Of a stretch of 64,000 nucleotides of DNA, positions 33,386-42,523 are shown in pieces. The notes beneath the pieces were generated by a model. That model was not told where the DNA came from, ran no database searches, and was given only the letters and a program-made list of their open reading frames with translations. The number at the start of each line of letters is the position of its first letter. Within the stretch, counting starts at the first letter, position 1. Position numbers and translations under genes: made by a program. The DNA is from Nocardioides bruguierae (lineage in GTDB: Bacteria; Actinomycetota; Actinomycetes; Propionibacteriales; Nocardioidaceae): the NCBI RefSeq assembly GCF_023656415.1, contig NZ_JAMOIL010000012.1, positions 1-64,000 on the forward strand. The letters run 5' to 3'.

Positions 33386-33458
33386 GGTGCGGTTCCTCTC
33401 CGCTCGGCTCCGGGCACAGGCCCGTGGTGGTCGGTGCGACGGTACGTCGCACCGGCGG

Positions 33459-33557
33459 TCAGTTCACGATCGCCGCGACGAGCACCACCAGGAGCAGGGC
33501 GGCCAGCGCCGCCGGGATGACCCAGCGGCGGTACTTGGGGTTGTCCACGAACCTCAT
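33459..33557 (-). CDS. Tiny single-pass membrane protein (32 residues)
   Basis: ATG at 33557 opens a 32-residue frame: a basic/aromatic start (MRFVDNPKYRRW) followed by one hydrophobic helix (VIPAALAALLLVVLVAAIV). It overlaps the stop of the GlcD-type oxidoreductase gene as ATGA, the same coupling used by real genes in this window. It may anchor or regulate that oxidoreductase at the membrane. No family is recognised. It is short, but the topology and coupling support it. Confidence 0.55.
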   Translation of the reverse strand: MRFVDNPKYRRWVIPAALAALLLVVLVAAIVN

Positions 33558-36484
33558 CGCGCCGCCCCGTCCGCCGCCGTGCGGGAGGGCAGCCGGGAGG
33601 CCAGCAGCTCGGCGAGGTGCAGCGCCCGCACGTCGGCGAGGTCGTCGAGCTGGACCTTGCAGGACATGCCGTCGGCGAGCACCACGGCCTCGGGGTGCGA
33701 GCGGACGGCGGGGAGCAGGTTGGTCTCCGCGACGGCCACCGATACCTCGTAGTGGCCCTCCTCCATGCCGAAGTTGCCGGCCAGGCCGCAGCAGCCGGAG
33801 ACCTGCGTGACCTCGGCCCCGAGCCGCTCCAGCAGCGCGCGGTCGCGGCGCCAGCCGATGATCGCGTGGTGGTGGCAGTGCGGCTGCGCGACGACCTGCA
33901 CGCCGGTGAGGTCGGGCAGGCCGAGGTCGCGGCCGTCGGCCTCGAGCCGCTCCACCAGCTCGGCGAAGGAGAGCACCCCGGCGGCGACGGTCCCGGCGCG
34001 CGGGTCCTCGGTCAGCTCCACTGCGTCCGAGCGGAGCGTCGCCAGGCACGAGGGCTCGAGCGCGACCACCGGGACGCCGGAGGAGACGTAGCGCTCCAGC
34101 GTCTCGACGGTGGAGGCGATGATCTTCTGCGCCGTGGTGAGCTGGCCGGTGGTGATCCAGGTGAGGCCGCAGCAGGCCCGCTCGTCGATCACCTTGACCC
34201 GCAGCCCGGCCGCCTCGAGCACGGCGATGGCCGCGTGCGCGGAGCCCGTCTGGAAGTGGTCGGTGAAGGAGTCGGCCCACACCCACACGTCGGGCACGCG
34301 TGCGTCGGCGGCCCGCGGCCCGCGGCGCTCGCCGGCGCGCACCGTGGTGGTGGCGAACGAGGGGATGGAGCGGCGCTGGTCGACGCCCGCGACCTTCTTG
34401 GCGACCTTGGCCAGCGGCCCCACCTTCAGGGAGGCGTTGGCCAGCCCGGCGACGGGCGCGACCAGGCGCGACCACAGCGGCAGCCGCCCGAGGGTCAGGT
34501 GGCTCATCGGCCTCCGCTCGGTGGCGCCCTCGCCGTCGTAGCGCTGGTGCAGCGCCTCGGACTTGTAGGTCGCCATGTCGACACCGGTCGGGCAGTCGCT
34601 CGCGCAGCCCTTGCAGGCCAGGCACAGGTCGAGCGCCTCGCCCACGGCCGGGTCGGAGAGCCCGTGCACGAGGGTGCCGTCGAGGGCCTCCTGGAGCACG
34701 CGGGAGCGACCGCGGGTGGAGTCCTTCTCGTCCCGGGTGGCCTGCCAGGAGGGGCACATGACCCCGCCCTTGGAGTCGGGTGCGACGCACTTGCCGACGC
34801 CGGTGCAGCGGTGCACGGCCTCGCCCATCGAGCCGCCGTCGTGGACGAAGCGGAGCAGCGGGCGCGGGGCGTGCACCGGCCGGGCCGGGCGCAGGTCGGC
34901 GTCCAGCGGCGCGGGGTCGACCAGGACGCCGGGGTTGAGCACGTTCTCGGGGTCCAGGGCGTGCTTGACGGCACCGAAGAGCCGCAGCGACTCCGCGTCG
35001 TACATCAGCGGCAGCAGCTCCGAGCGGGCGCGGCCGTCGCCGTGCTCGCCGGACAGCGACCCGCCGTGCTTGCCGAGCGTGGTGGCGCAGTCGAGGAGGA
35101 ACTCCCGGAAGCGGCGCGGCCCGGCGGCGGGGTCGGTGTCGCGGTCGGAGAAGTCGAAGTCGATGCGCACGTGCACGCAGCCGTCGCCGAAGTGCCCGTA
35201 GGGGACGCCGTGCAGGTCGTGGGCCTCGAGCAGGGAGTCGAACTCGCGCAGCCAGGTGCCCAGCTTCTCCGGCGGCACCGCCGCGTCCTCCCAGCCGGAG
35301 AGCGCGCGCCGCTCCAGCGAGCGCGCGGCCAGGCCGGCGCCGTCCTCGCGGATGCGCCACAGGGCCGCGGCCTCCGCGTCGTCGGTGACCAGGCGGTGGC
35401 CCAGGGCGTCGGAGGCGGCGACCAGGGCGGACTCCAGGGACGGGTCGGTGAACTCCACGAAGAGCCAGCCGCCGCCGCGGGGCAGGTCGGGCACGTGCGA
35501 GCCGCCGGCGCGCACGAGGTCGACGATCCGGGCGTCCAGGCCCTCGCAGGCGGTGAGGCCGTGGTCGGCGGTGGAGCGACCGCCGACGGCGTCGGTGCTG
35601 GCGCCCGCGGCGCGCAGCAGCGCGGGGACGGCGTCGGCCGCCTCGGTCATCGAGGCGTAGCCGAAGACCAGCAGCCGGCGGGTGACCCGGTCGTCGACCA
35701 GGCGGACGGTCGCGCCGAGCACCACGCCGAGCGTGCCCTCGGAGCCGACGAGGAACTTCGCCACGTCGCGGCCGTTCTCGGGCAGCAGGTGCTCCAGCGA
35801 GTAGCCGCTGACCTGGCGGGTGAAGCGTCCGAACGAGGTGCGGACGTGGCCCAGCGAGGCGTCCACGATGCCGGCGAGCGCGTCGGCGCCCGCGCCCGTG
35901 CCGCCGGTCCACACCTCGCCGGTGCCGAAGGCGACGTCCATCGCGGTGACGTTGTCGGCGGTGCGGCCGTAGCCCAGGGCCCGGGAGCCGCACGCGTTGT
36001 TGCCGATCATCCCGCCGATGGTGCAGCGGGGGTGGGTCGAGGGGTCGGGGCCGAAGCGCAGCCCGTGCGGAGCCGCCGCGCGCTGGAGGACGGCGTGGGC
36101 GGTGCCCGGCTCCACGACGGCGGTGCGGGACTCGGGGTCGACCGCGAGCACCCGGTTGAGGTACTTGGCGGTGTCCACCACGATGCCGGGGCCGACGGCG
36201 TTGCCGGCGATCGAGGTGCCGGCGCCGCGCATCGTCAGGGGCACGCCGGTCTCCCGGGCGACGCTCAGCGCGCCCAGCAGCTCGTCGCGGTGCCGGGGGC
36301 GCACGACCACCTGCGGCGGCACCCGGTACAGCGAGGCGTCGCTCGAGTAGAGCGCCCGGGCGAGCGGGGAGTCGTCGACGTCGTCCAGGCCCGCGCCGCG
36401 CAGCGACGCGACGAGGTCGGGCGCCGCAGGAGCGGCCGCGGCGGGGCCGGGGGTGGTCCGGGGAGCGGGAGCAGCAGACGACAC
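33554..36484 (-). CDS. FAD-linked D-2-hydroxyacid dehydrogenase (GlcD) fused to Fe-S/CCG domains
   Basis: A 976-residue fusion. An FAD-binding PCMH domain (about 45-230, with MRGAGTSIAGNAVG and TIGGMIGNNACGS) and a FAD-oxidase C-terminal domain (about 270-520) come first. A 4Fe-4S region follows (CTGVGKC, then CLACKGCASDCPTGVDM near residues 590-640). Two cysteine-rich CCG segments end it (ERACCGLTW and VSGCCGLAGNFG). The family oxidises D-lactate or related 2-hydroxyacids and passes electrons to quinone. The GTG at 36484 has an atypically close GGGGGAG; the start may be slightly different. Divergent from the GH5-like gene. Confidence 0.9.
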   Translation of the reverse strand: MSSAAPAPRTTPGPAAAAPAAPDLVASLRGAGLDDVDDSPLARALYSSDASLYRVPPQVVVRPRHRDELLGALSVARETGVPLTMRGAGTSIAGNAVGPGIVVDTAKYLNRVLAVDPESRTAVVEPGTAHAVLQRAAAPHGLRFGPDPSTHPRCTIGGMIGNNACGSRALGYGRTADNVTAMDVAFGTGEVWTGGTGAGADALAGIVDASLGHVRTSFGRFTRQVSGYSLEHLLPENGRDVAKFLVGSEGTLGVVLGATVRLVDDRVTRRLLVFGYASMTEAADAVPALLRAAGASTDAVGGRSTADHGLTACEGLDARIVDLVRAGGSHVPDLPRGGGWLFVEFTDPSLESALVAASDALGHRLVTDDAEAAALWRIREDGAGLAARSLERRALSGWEDAAVPPEKLGTWLREFDSLLEAHDLHGVPYGHFGDGCVHVRIDFDFSDRDTDPAAGPRRFREFLLDCATTLGKHGGSLSGEHGDGRARSELLPLMYDAESLRLFGAVKHALDPENVLNPGVLVDPAPLDADLRPARPVHAPRPLLRFVHDGGSMGEAVHRCTGVGKCVAPDSKGGVMCPSWQATRDEKDSTRGRSRVLQEALDGTLVHGLSDPAVGEALDLCLACKGCASDCPTGVDMATYKSEALHQRYDGEGATERRPMSHLTLGRLPLWSRLVAPVAGLANASLKVGPLAKVAKKVAGVDQRRSIPSFATTTVRAGERRGPRAADARVPDVWVWADSFTDHFQTGSAHAAIAVLEAAGLRVKVIDERACCGLTWITTGQLTTAQKIIASTVETLERYVSSGVPVVALEPSCLATLRSDAVELTEDPRAGTVAAGVLSFAELVERLEADGRDLGLPDLTGVQVVAQPHCHHHAIIGWRRDRALLERLGAEVTQVSGCCGLAGNFGMEEGHYEVSVAVAETNLLPAVRSHPEAVVLADGMSCKVQLDDLADVRALHLAELLASRLPSRTAADGAAR

Positions 36485-36668
36485 TCCCCCATTGTCGCGC
36501 GCGCCCCGGCAGGCGGTCACGCGGCGTCCACCGGCGGCACGGATCGGGCGAACCGCCCCGGCGCGGCGCGCGAGCGGCCTACCATCGCCAGGCACGCAGG
36601 ACGGGCGTGCGCCCCCGCGACCGGGAGGGTCGCGCTCCCGCGGGCGGGACGGGCCGGAGGAGGACGCG

Positions 36669-37871
36669 GTGACGCGCACGTCCCTGCTCGACGGCCCGGA
36701 GGCCGAGCCTGCCGAGCCCGCGGACGCCCCCGACGACGCCCCGGCCCGCGGACCGCACGCGCGCTGGTACGCCGTCGGCGCGGCGCTCCTCGTGGTCGCG
36801 CTCGTGGCCGGGGTGCTGGTGGTGTGGCGCGGCGCCGACGACGCCGCCGGAGTGCTCGGTCTCGACCAGGACGTCGCCCCGCCGCGTCCGCAGGTGGTGG
36901 GGCGGACGCTCGTCGACGCCCGCACCGGCAGCCCGTGGGTGCCGCAGGGCGTCACCTGGACCGGCTTCGCCTCCGCCTGCGCCGAGGGCTGGGGCTACAG
37001 CCCGCTGGACCCGCTCGGCGACGACGGCCCGCGCGACCAGGCCGCGCTGCTGGCCTCGTGGGGCATCGACACGGTGCGGCTCACGCTCAACCTCGACTGC
37101 TGGTCGGCCACGTACCGCGGCGCCCCGGCCAGCGACGCCTTCCACGCCCGGACGGCGGAGGGCTACCGCGCCGCTGTCGCCACGTTCGTCGACGCGCTGC
37201 ACGAGGCCGGCCTCGCCGTCGTCCTGGCCCTCGACACCCGCGCGGCCGGTGGGGCGACCACCGCGGTGCGCGAGGCGTGGCCCGACTCCTCCGCGTACGC
37301 GTTCTGGCAGAACCTGGCCGAGGACTTCGCCGACGACCCGTCGGTGATGTTCGAGCTGTGGGCGCACCCCGGCGGCGAGGACGGGGACGTGTCCTGGGCC
37401 GAGGACGGCGGCCGCTGGCGCGACGGCACGGGAGCGACCGGCGTGGGGATGAGCGACCTGCTGGGTGCCGTGCGCAGCCGCGGGGCGACCCAGCCGGTGC
37501 TGCTGCCGGGGCTGCGCGGGGAGGACCTGGGCTCGTGGCTCGGCGTCGCCCCCGCCGACGACCAGCTGGTCGCGACGTTCAGCCCGACCCCGGGCGGCGC
37601 CTGCGACGACGCGGCCTGCTGGCGCGGCACGGTGGCCGCCCTGGCCGAGGTGGTGCCGGTGCTCGCCACCGAGGTGAGCGCGGGCGAGGACGGCGCCGAG
37701 GTGCGCACCGCCCGGGCCTTCACCGCCTTCGCCCGGGACCGGGGCGTCGGGGTGCTGCTGGGCTGGTGGCGCGCGGGCACGGCGGACGCCGGCTCGCTGG
37801 TGACGGACGTCGACGGCACCCCCACCGCGTGGGGACGCCTGGGACGCGACCTGCTCGCCACCGCGTCCTGA
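36669..37871 (+). CDS. Membrane-anchored GH5/cellulase-like protein without the NEP motif
   Basis: A 400-residue protein. A cytosolic acidic N-terminus is followed by one membrane helix (about 35-53) and an outside TIM-barrel of glycoside hydrolase family 5 type (PQGVTWTGF, GIDTVRLTLNLDCW, FADDPSVMFEL). The conserved NEP acid/base motif is replaced by AHP (FELWAHPGG, 228-236), while a Glu stands at the nucleophile strand (LATEVSAGE, Glu335). It may bind glycan without cleaving it, or use another acid. GTG at 36669 follows GGAGGAGG. It precedes the glycan operon on the same strand. Confidence 0.65.
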   Translation: MTRTSLLDGPEAEPAEPADAPDDAPARGPHARWYAVGAALLVVALVAGVLVVWRGADDAAGVLGLDQDVAPPRPQVVGRTLVDARTGSPWVPQGVTWTGFASACAEGWGYSPLDPLGDDGPRDQAALLASWGIDTVRLTLNLDCWSATYRGAPASDAFHARTAEGYRAAVATFVDALHEAGLAVVLALDTRAAGGATTAVREAWPDSSAYAFWQNLAEDFADDPSVMFELWAHPGGEDGDVSWAEDGGRWRDGTGATGVGMSDLLGAVRSRGATQPVLLPGLRGEDLGSWLGVAPADDQLVATFSPTPGGACDDAACWRGTVAALAEVVPVLATEVSAGEDGAEVRTARAFTAFARDRGVGVLLGWWRAGTADAGSLVTDVDGTPTAWGRLGRDLLATAS

Positions 37872-37942
37872 CCGTCCTGCCGGCCCTGGTGCTGCGAGCC
37901 CCGTCCGGGGCCGGTGCCGGGCAGGCGGGCGCTGCCGACGCC

Positions 37943-37964
37943 GGTCGCCCCCTTGTCGGCGACC
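37943..37964 (+). terminator. Hairpin after the GH5-like gene
   Basis: GGTCGCC (37943-37949) and GGCGACC (37958-37964) form a perfect 7-base-pair stem around an 8-base loop, 72 bases after the stop. There is no U tract. It may end the GH5-like transcript. Confidence 0.45.
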
Positions 37965-38157
37965 CGTGCCGGCGGTGCCCCGCCCCGGCGGCCCGTGACG
38001 ACGGCTGCGCGACGACGGGACCACCCTGACGCCCCTGCGGGCGGCCGGCCGGACCCCTCCGGGCCGGACTCCTGCTGAGGCGTCCGTCGCAGCGTAGGCC
38101 GGGGTCTGGACACCTCGGTGGCACCAGGGCGCGGATTACCCCATTTGCGGGACGTGC

Positions 38158-38175
38158 CATACCCCGGTCGGTATG
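38158..38175. promoter_or_regulatory. CATACC-n6-GGTATG palindrome
   Basis: A perfect 6-base inverted repeat lies in an AT-richer stretch, about 340 bases before the glycan operon. Its form fits a dimeric-regulator site near an upstream promoter. No regulator is assigned. Confidence 0.35.
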
Positions 38176-38510
38176 TTGCTGCGCGAGCGACACCCACGTG
38201 GACCGAAATACCTGGTCAGCGGGGGTGCAGCGGTCTCCGTGCGACGTTGCCGGAGTGGTGGCTCGGAACACCCGTGACCGCGTAGCCGCTCAGGCTTCAG
38301 GTGTACCCGGAACCCTTGCTCGTGACCGGTCGGAAACACCCTCGACACGCGGTCTGACCTGCGATTCCGCGAAACCTGACAGCCCCTGTGCCGCTGTTAC
38401 CGAAGCGTGGACCTGCTGTTGCCGGACGGGGCATCCGCGGTCACTACCTTCAGGTTGACGAAATCCTGGGGTCACCCCTCGCCTCAGGCATCGGAAAGGG
38501 TTTGGACCAG

Positions 38511-38756
38511 ATGACTGTTCAGGTGACCAACAGCCAGCGGAAGCGGAAGTCCGTGGGCTCCGCATGGCTGGGCGTGCTCACGACGCTGCTCATCTTCGTG
38601 GCGTCCTTCGCGTTCTTCCTCATCGCCCCGATCGCGATGCTGCTCGGGGCCCTCCTCGTGCACACGCTGATCATGGCCAGGTCGAAGGCGAGGTCCGGCC
38701 GCACGTCGACCGCCGGCTCCGGCGTGGGCGCCGGGTTCGGGGCGGGTGCCCAGTGA
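38511..38756 (+). CDS. Small membrane protein at the head of the glycan operon
   Basis: An 81-residue protein with a basic N-terminus (QRKRKSV), a long hydrophobic segment of about 35 residues (18-55) that may form two short helices, and a Gly/Ala/Ser-rich tail. ATG at 38511 follows GGAAAGGG. Its last codons overlap the glycosyltransferase start as GTGA, so the two are translationally coupled. It may be an accessory subunit of the synthase; no family is recognised. Confidence 0.75.
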   Translation: MTVQVTNSQRKRKSVGSAWLGVLTTLLIFVASFAFFLIAPIAMLLGALLVHTLIMARSKARSGRTSTAGSGVGAGFGAGAQ

Positions 38757-40885
38757 CCACCTCCATCCACCGCACCGGGAGCCGTCGTCTGACCGACGGC
38801 CTCGAGAGCGCCGCGGCCACCCTGCTGCCTGAGGGCATCTGCCGCACCTTCCGCGTCATGCCGTACGCCTCGCAGGACGGCGAGGTCCTCGTCGCCGCCG
38901 CGGACGCCGACGACGAGATCACCCTCCAGGTCGTCTCCGAGCGCATCGACGCCCCCGTCGTGCTCGTGCGGCACACCGCCAACGAGATCGTCGCCGCCAT
39001 CGACGAGACCTACCCGCCCGTCGAGGACGAGCTGGAGACGGTCGAGGAGCGCCGCACGCGCGTCCAGATGGCCCAGATGCTCACCCGCAGCGGGCTGATC
39101 ACCAACGAGCAGCTGCAGGACGCGATGCTCCAGCACGCGCGCAGCGGCGACGCCCTGGGCGAGATCCTGGTCGCGAACAGCGCCATCTCCGAGGACATCC
39201 TCGTGGCCGCGCTCTCCGAGATCCACCAGATGCAGCGCGTCGGCCTGCGCGACTTCACCCCCGACATGGAGGTGGCCCGCCGGCTGCCCGAGCCGATCGC
39301 CCAGCGCCACCAGGTGCTGCCGGTGGCGGACGCCGACGGCACGCTGCTCGTGGCCGTCCAGCGCCCCATGGACGCCGAGCTGCTCGAGGAGGTCGAGGAG
39401 GCCGTCCAGCAGCCGGTGCGCCAGCTGCTGGCCAACCGCGTCGACCTGGACGAGCTGATCCAGAAGGTCCACGGCGACCACTACTCCGAGCTGGCCACGT
39501 CCTTCCTGATGGAGAACGCGCCCGAGATCTCCGCGCACAAGGTGTTCTCCACGGGCCAGAAGGTCGTCGGCATCGGCTTCCTCGTGCTGGTCGCCGTGTT
39601 CATGGTCGTCAGCCCGATGAACACCCTGATCGCCCTGGTGGGCCTCGCGAGCGCCATCTACCTGGTCGTCTCGGTCTACAAGTTCCGCCTGACCCTGCGG
39701 GCCCTGGGCACGCACCTGGAGATCGAGGCCACGCCGGAGGAGATCGCGGCGCTGGACGAGCGGACGCTGCCGATCTACACGATCCTGGTGCCGCTCTACA
39801 AGGAGGGCAACATCGTCAAGCGCCTCGTGCGCGACATGAACGCCCTGGACTACCCGCGCACCCGCCTCGACGTGAAGCTCCTCTGCGAGGAGGACGACGT
39901 CGAGACGATCGACATGATCAAGAGCATGGAGCTGCCGCCGCACTTCCACTGCGTGGTGGTGCCGGACTCCCTGCCGAAGACCAAGCCCAAGGCCTGCAAT
40001 TTCGGCCTCCAGGTGGCCCGCGGCAAGTACTGCGTCATCTTCGACGCCGAGGACCGGCCGGACCCCGACCAGCTGAAGAAGGCGATCATCGCCTTCCGGC
40101 AGACCGCGGACAACGTCGCCTGCGTGCAGGGCAAGCTGAACCACTTCAACCAGGACCAGAACCTGCTGACCGCGTGGTTCGCCAACGAGTACTCGATGCA
40201 CTTCGAGCTCGTCCTGCCGGCCATGGGCGCCGCGGAGCAGCCGATCCCGCTGGGCGGCACCTCCAACCACTTCAAGACCTCGATCCTGCGCGAGCTGGGC
40301 GCCTGGGACCCCTTCAACGTCACGGAGGACGCCGACCTCGGCATCCGCCTGCACCGCGAGGGCTACCGCACGGCGATGATCGACTCCACGACGCTGGAGG
40401 AGGCCAACTCCTCGGTGCCGAACTGGATCCGCCAGCGCAGCCGCTGGAACAAGGGCTACTACCAGACGTGGCTGGTCCACATGCGCAACCCGATCGGCCT
40501 CATCGCCAAGATCGGCCTGAAGGACTTCATCTCCTTCAACCTGACGATGGGCTCGGCCTACGTCCTGCTGATGAACCCGATCTTCTGGTCGCTGACCACG
40601 CTGTTCGTGTTCACCCAGGCCAGCTTCATCCAGGCCCTGTTCCCCGGCCTGGTCTTCTACGTGGCCTCGGCGATGCTCTTCGTCGGCAACTTCGTCTTCA
40701 TCTACCTCAACCTCGCCGGCTCGCTGCAGCGCGGTGAGTTCGGCATCACCAGGACCGCGCTGCTCTCGCCGCTGTACTGGGGCCTGATGAGCTGGGCGGC
40801 CTGGAAGGGCTTCCTCCAGCTCTTCACCAACCCCTTCTACTGGGAGAAGACCGAGCACGGCCTCGACGAGGAGGAGGTGCACTGA
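38753..40885 (+). CDS. Cellulose-synthase-like GT2 glycosyltransferase with N-terminal GspE-N/MshEN domains
   Basis: A 710-residue fusion. Residues 25-90 and 165-240 each resemble the GspE N-terminal fold (VLPVADADGTLLVAVQRPMD), with MshEN-type helix pairs between them (105-160, LTRSGLITNEQLQDAMLQHA and LGEILVANSAISEDILVAAL). MshEN modules bind c-di-GMP in other proteins; the first RLG is degenerate here. Two membrane helices (about 270-310) precede a processive GT2 domain with DAEDRPD (431-437), TEDADLG (524-530) and QRSRW (561-565). C-terminal helices follow. It probably polymerises and exports a surface polysaccharide of unknown composition. GTG at 38753. Confidence 0.9.
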   Translation: MTTSIHRTGSRRLTDGLESAAATLLPEGICRTFRVMPYASQDGEVLVAAADADDEITLQVVSERIDAPVVLVRHTANEIVAAIDETYPPVEDELETVEERRTRVQMAQMLTRSGLITNEQLQDAMLQHARSGDALGEILVANSAISEDILVAALSEIHQMQRVGLRDFTPDMEVARRLPEPIAQRHQVLPVADADGTLLVAVQRPMDAELLEEVEEAVQQPVRQLLANRVDLDELIQKVHGDHYSELATSFLMENAPEISAHKVFSTGQKVVGIGFLVLVAVFMVVSPMNTLIALVGLASAIYLVVSVYKFRLTLRALGTHLEIEATPEEIAALDERTLPIYTILVPLYKEGNIVKRLVRDMNALDYPRTRLDVKLLCEEDDVETIDMIKSMELPPHFHCVVVPDSLPKTKPKACNFGLQVARGKYCVIFDAEDRPDPDQLKKAIIAFRQTADNVACVQGKLNHFNQDQNLLTAWFANEYSMHFELVLPAMGAAEQPIPLGGTSNHFKTSILRELGAWDPFNVTEDADLGIRLHREGYRTAMIDSTTLEEANSSVPNWIRQRSRWNKGYYQTWLVHMRNPIGLIAKIGLKDFISFNLTMGSAYVLLMNPIFWSLTTLFVFTQASFIQALFPGLVFYVASAMLFVGNFVFIYLNLAGSLQRGEFGITRTALLSPLYWGLMSWAAWKGFLQLFTNPFYWEKTEHGLDEEEVH

Positions 40886-42522
40886 TGAGCGCCACCGTGC
40901 AGCCGGCGATCGTCACGAACGCCGCCCGTCTCGCCGGGATCGTGCAGGCCGTCGGCCGCCGCTCCCTCGACGTCCCCCGCCGCCGGTGGGAGAGCGTCCT
41001 GGTCCTCGCCGTGACCACGATCGTCTACTCGTGGTTCGGCTTCCGCGTCGTCGCGCAGCAGCACGTCGTCAGCTACGAGGTGCTCGACCGCCTCAACCGC
41101 GCGCTGATGATCTGGCACAACAACCCGGCCAAGCTCTCCGCGATCGGCTTCGACTACCCGCCGCTGCAGACCCTCCTGGTCTCGCCCCTGGCGATCTACC
41201 GGTTCGGGGTCGACTTCCTGGCCGTCATCCCGGTGGCGTCCGCGTTCTTCGCGGGCCTGCTGATGATGTTCCTGAACACGATGATGCGCCGCACCGGCGT
41301 CCCGGCCATGCTCCGCATTGGCGGCCTGGCCGCGCTCGGCCTCAACCCGCTGTTCGCGCTGTACGCCTCCACCGGCGGGCCGCTCATGATGTGGCTGGCC
41401 TTCCTGCTGGCCTCGGTCGGCGCGGTCTACGCCTGGTACATCACCGCGGACGTCCGCTTCGTGATGATCGGCGGGCTGGGCTTCGCCGTCGCCGGCCTGG
41501 CCGGCTACACGACGCTGATGTACTTCCTGCTGGCCGCCATCGGCATCGGCGCCATCCTCGCCCACCTCGGCGCGGACGGCGACGAGGTCGAGGGCACGAT
41601 GGTCGGCTTCGCGGCCCCGGCGATCTACGTGGTCGCCCTGTGGACCGGCTTCAACCTGCTGCTGCTGAAGAACCCGATCCACTGGATCACCTCCGCGGCC
41701 CCGACCAGCGACGCGATCGAGCAGTTCACCGTGCTCGGCCTGCTGCGCTGGACCGGCGAGCTGGTGCTCTACGGCGCCCCGCTGGCCATCGTGGTGCTTC
41801 CGGCCCTGTTCTTCGTCGGCCTGAGCAAGAACAACCCGTTCGCGGTGCTGCTCGGGCTCATGCTGACGCTCTCGGTGCTGACCCCGGCGATGACCGTGCT
41901 GCTCGGGCTCACCGACTCGCCGATGGCGATGGAGAACGCCGTCCCGATCCTGGTGATGTCCGTGATCGGCGCGCTGTGGCTGGCCCGCTCGGCCGGCGAG
42001 GGCGTGACCGCGATCAGCGGCCTCGTCGTCCTGGCGCTGGTGGCCAGCATCCCGTGGACGTTCCAGGGCATGCGCACCTACAAGTACCAGGCCCTCGAGA
42101 TGGTCTTCACCGACGCGGTGCTGACCGGCGAGAGCCAGGAGGGCGCCACCACCCGCGGCGGCCAGACCGTCGCCCTGGACCCGTCCCTGGAGATGGGCCA
42201 GTTCATCCAGGACCTCGACGTCCCGGAGGGCGCGGTGCTCACCGACAACGCCGCCACCTACGCCGTGATGCTGTTCAGCGGCGAGCCGGAGCTGTTCCTC
42301 GACCGGATCGACCAGTCCGACGGCCCGTGGCTCGAGGCCGCCCGCGACCCCGCCGCCTCCGACGTCGACTGGCTGCTGGTCACCACCGACGGCGACGACC
42401 TGCTCACCGAGCAGTACTCCGAGGTCGGCTTCGAGGGCCTGACGCTCTACCACGAGAACGACGAGTACCGCCTGTACTCCGTCCCCGAGGGCTTCACCGG
42501 ACTGACCACCGTCGGGAGCTGA
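40885..42522 (+). CDS. Polytopic membrane protein, GT-C-like
   Basis: A 545-residue protein with about ten hydrophobic helices (40-400) and a soluble C-terminal domain (405-545). An early loop carries GFDYPPLQTLL, resembling the YPP loops of GT-C glycosyltransferases that use lipid-linked sugars, but a clear catalytic Asp/Glu pair could not be fixed. The ATG overlaps the synthase stop (TGATG). A role in modifying or moving the polymer made by the preceding gene is inferred from context. Confidence 0.65.
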   Translation: MSATVQPAIVTNAARLAGIVQAVGRRSLDVPRRRWESVLVLAVTTIVYSWFGFRVVAQQHVVSYEVLDRLNRALMIWHNNPAKLSAIGFDYPPLQTLLVSPLAIYRFGVDFLAVIPVASAFFAGLLMMFLNTMMRRTGVPAMLRIGGLAALGLNPLFALYASTGGPLMMWLAFLLASVGAVYAWYITADVRFVMIGGLGFAVAGLAGYTTLMYFLLAAIGIGAILAHLGADGDEVEGTMVGFAAPAIYVVALWTGFNLLLLKNPIHWITSAAPTSDAIEQFTVLGLLRWTGELVLYGAPLAIVVLPALFFVGLSKNNPFAVLLGLMLTLSVLTPAMTVLLGLTDSPMAMENAVPILVMSVIGALWLARSAGEGVTAISGLVVLALVASIPWTFQGMRTYKYQALEMVFTDAVLTGESQEGATTRGGQTVALDPSLEMGQFIQDLDVPEGAVLTDNAATYAVMLFSGEPELFLDRIDQSDGPWLEAARDPAASDVDWLLVTTDGDDLLTEQYSEVGFEGLTLYHENDEYRLYSVPEGFTGLTTVGS

Positions 42523-42523
42523 C

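Larger units (their letters stand above)
37872..38510 (+). promoter_or_regulatory. Long non-coding leader before the glycan operon
   Basis: This 639-base gap has no credible gene. It begins with a hairpin (37943-37964). It contains an AT-richer stretch with the inverted repeat CATACC-n6-GGTATG (38158-38175), then several hundred structured-looking bases, including CTCCG/CGGAG around 38240. TTGACGAAATCCTGGGG (from 38456) may be part of a promoter. No known riboswitch core could be recognised. Such a length suggests a regulated leader RNA or multiple promoters. Confidence 0.5.

Noticed and set aside
33617..38029. 1470-codon plus-strand open frame opposite the GlcD-type gene and running through the GH5-like gene
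   Set aside because: Its composition is a shadow of the opposite gene, and the GH5-like frame with its own ribosome site explains the right part.
37872..38510. c-di-GMP or c-di-AMP (ydaO) riboswitch in the leader
   Set aside because: An AACCTGACAGCC stretch and GC stems hint at ydaO, but the GGGGAACC and GGGGTGAA cores and the c-di-GMP-I core are absent.
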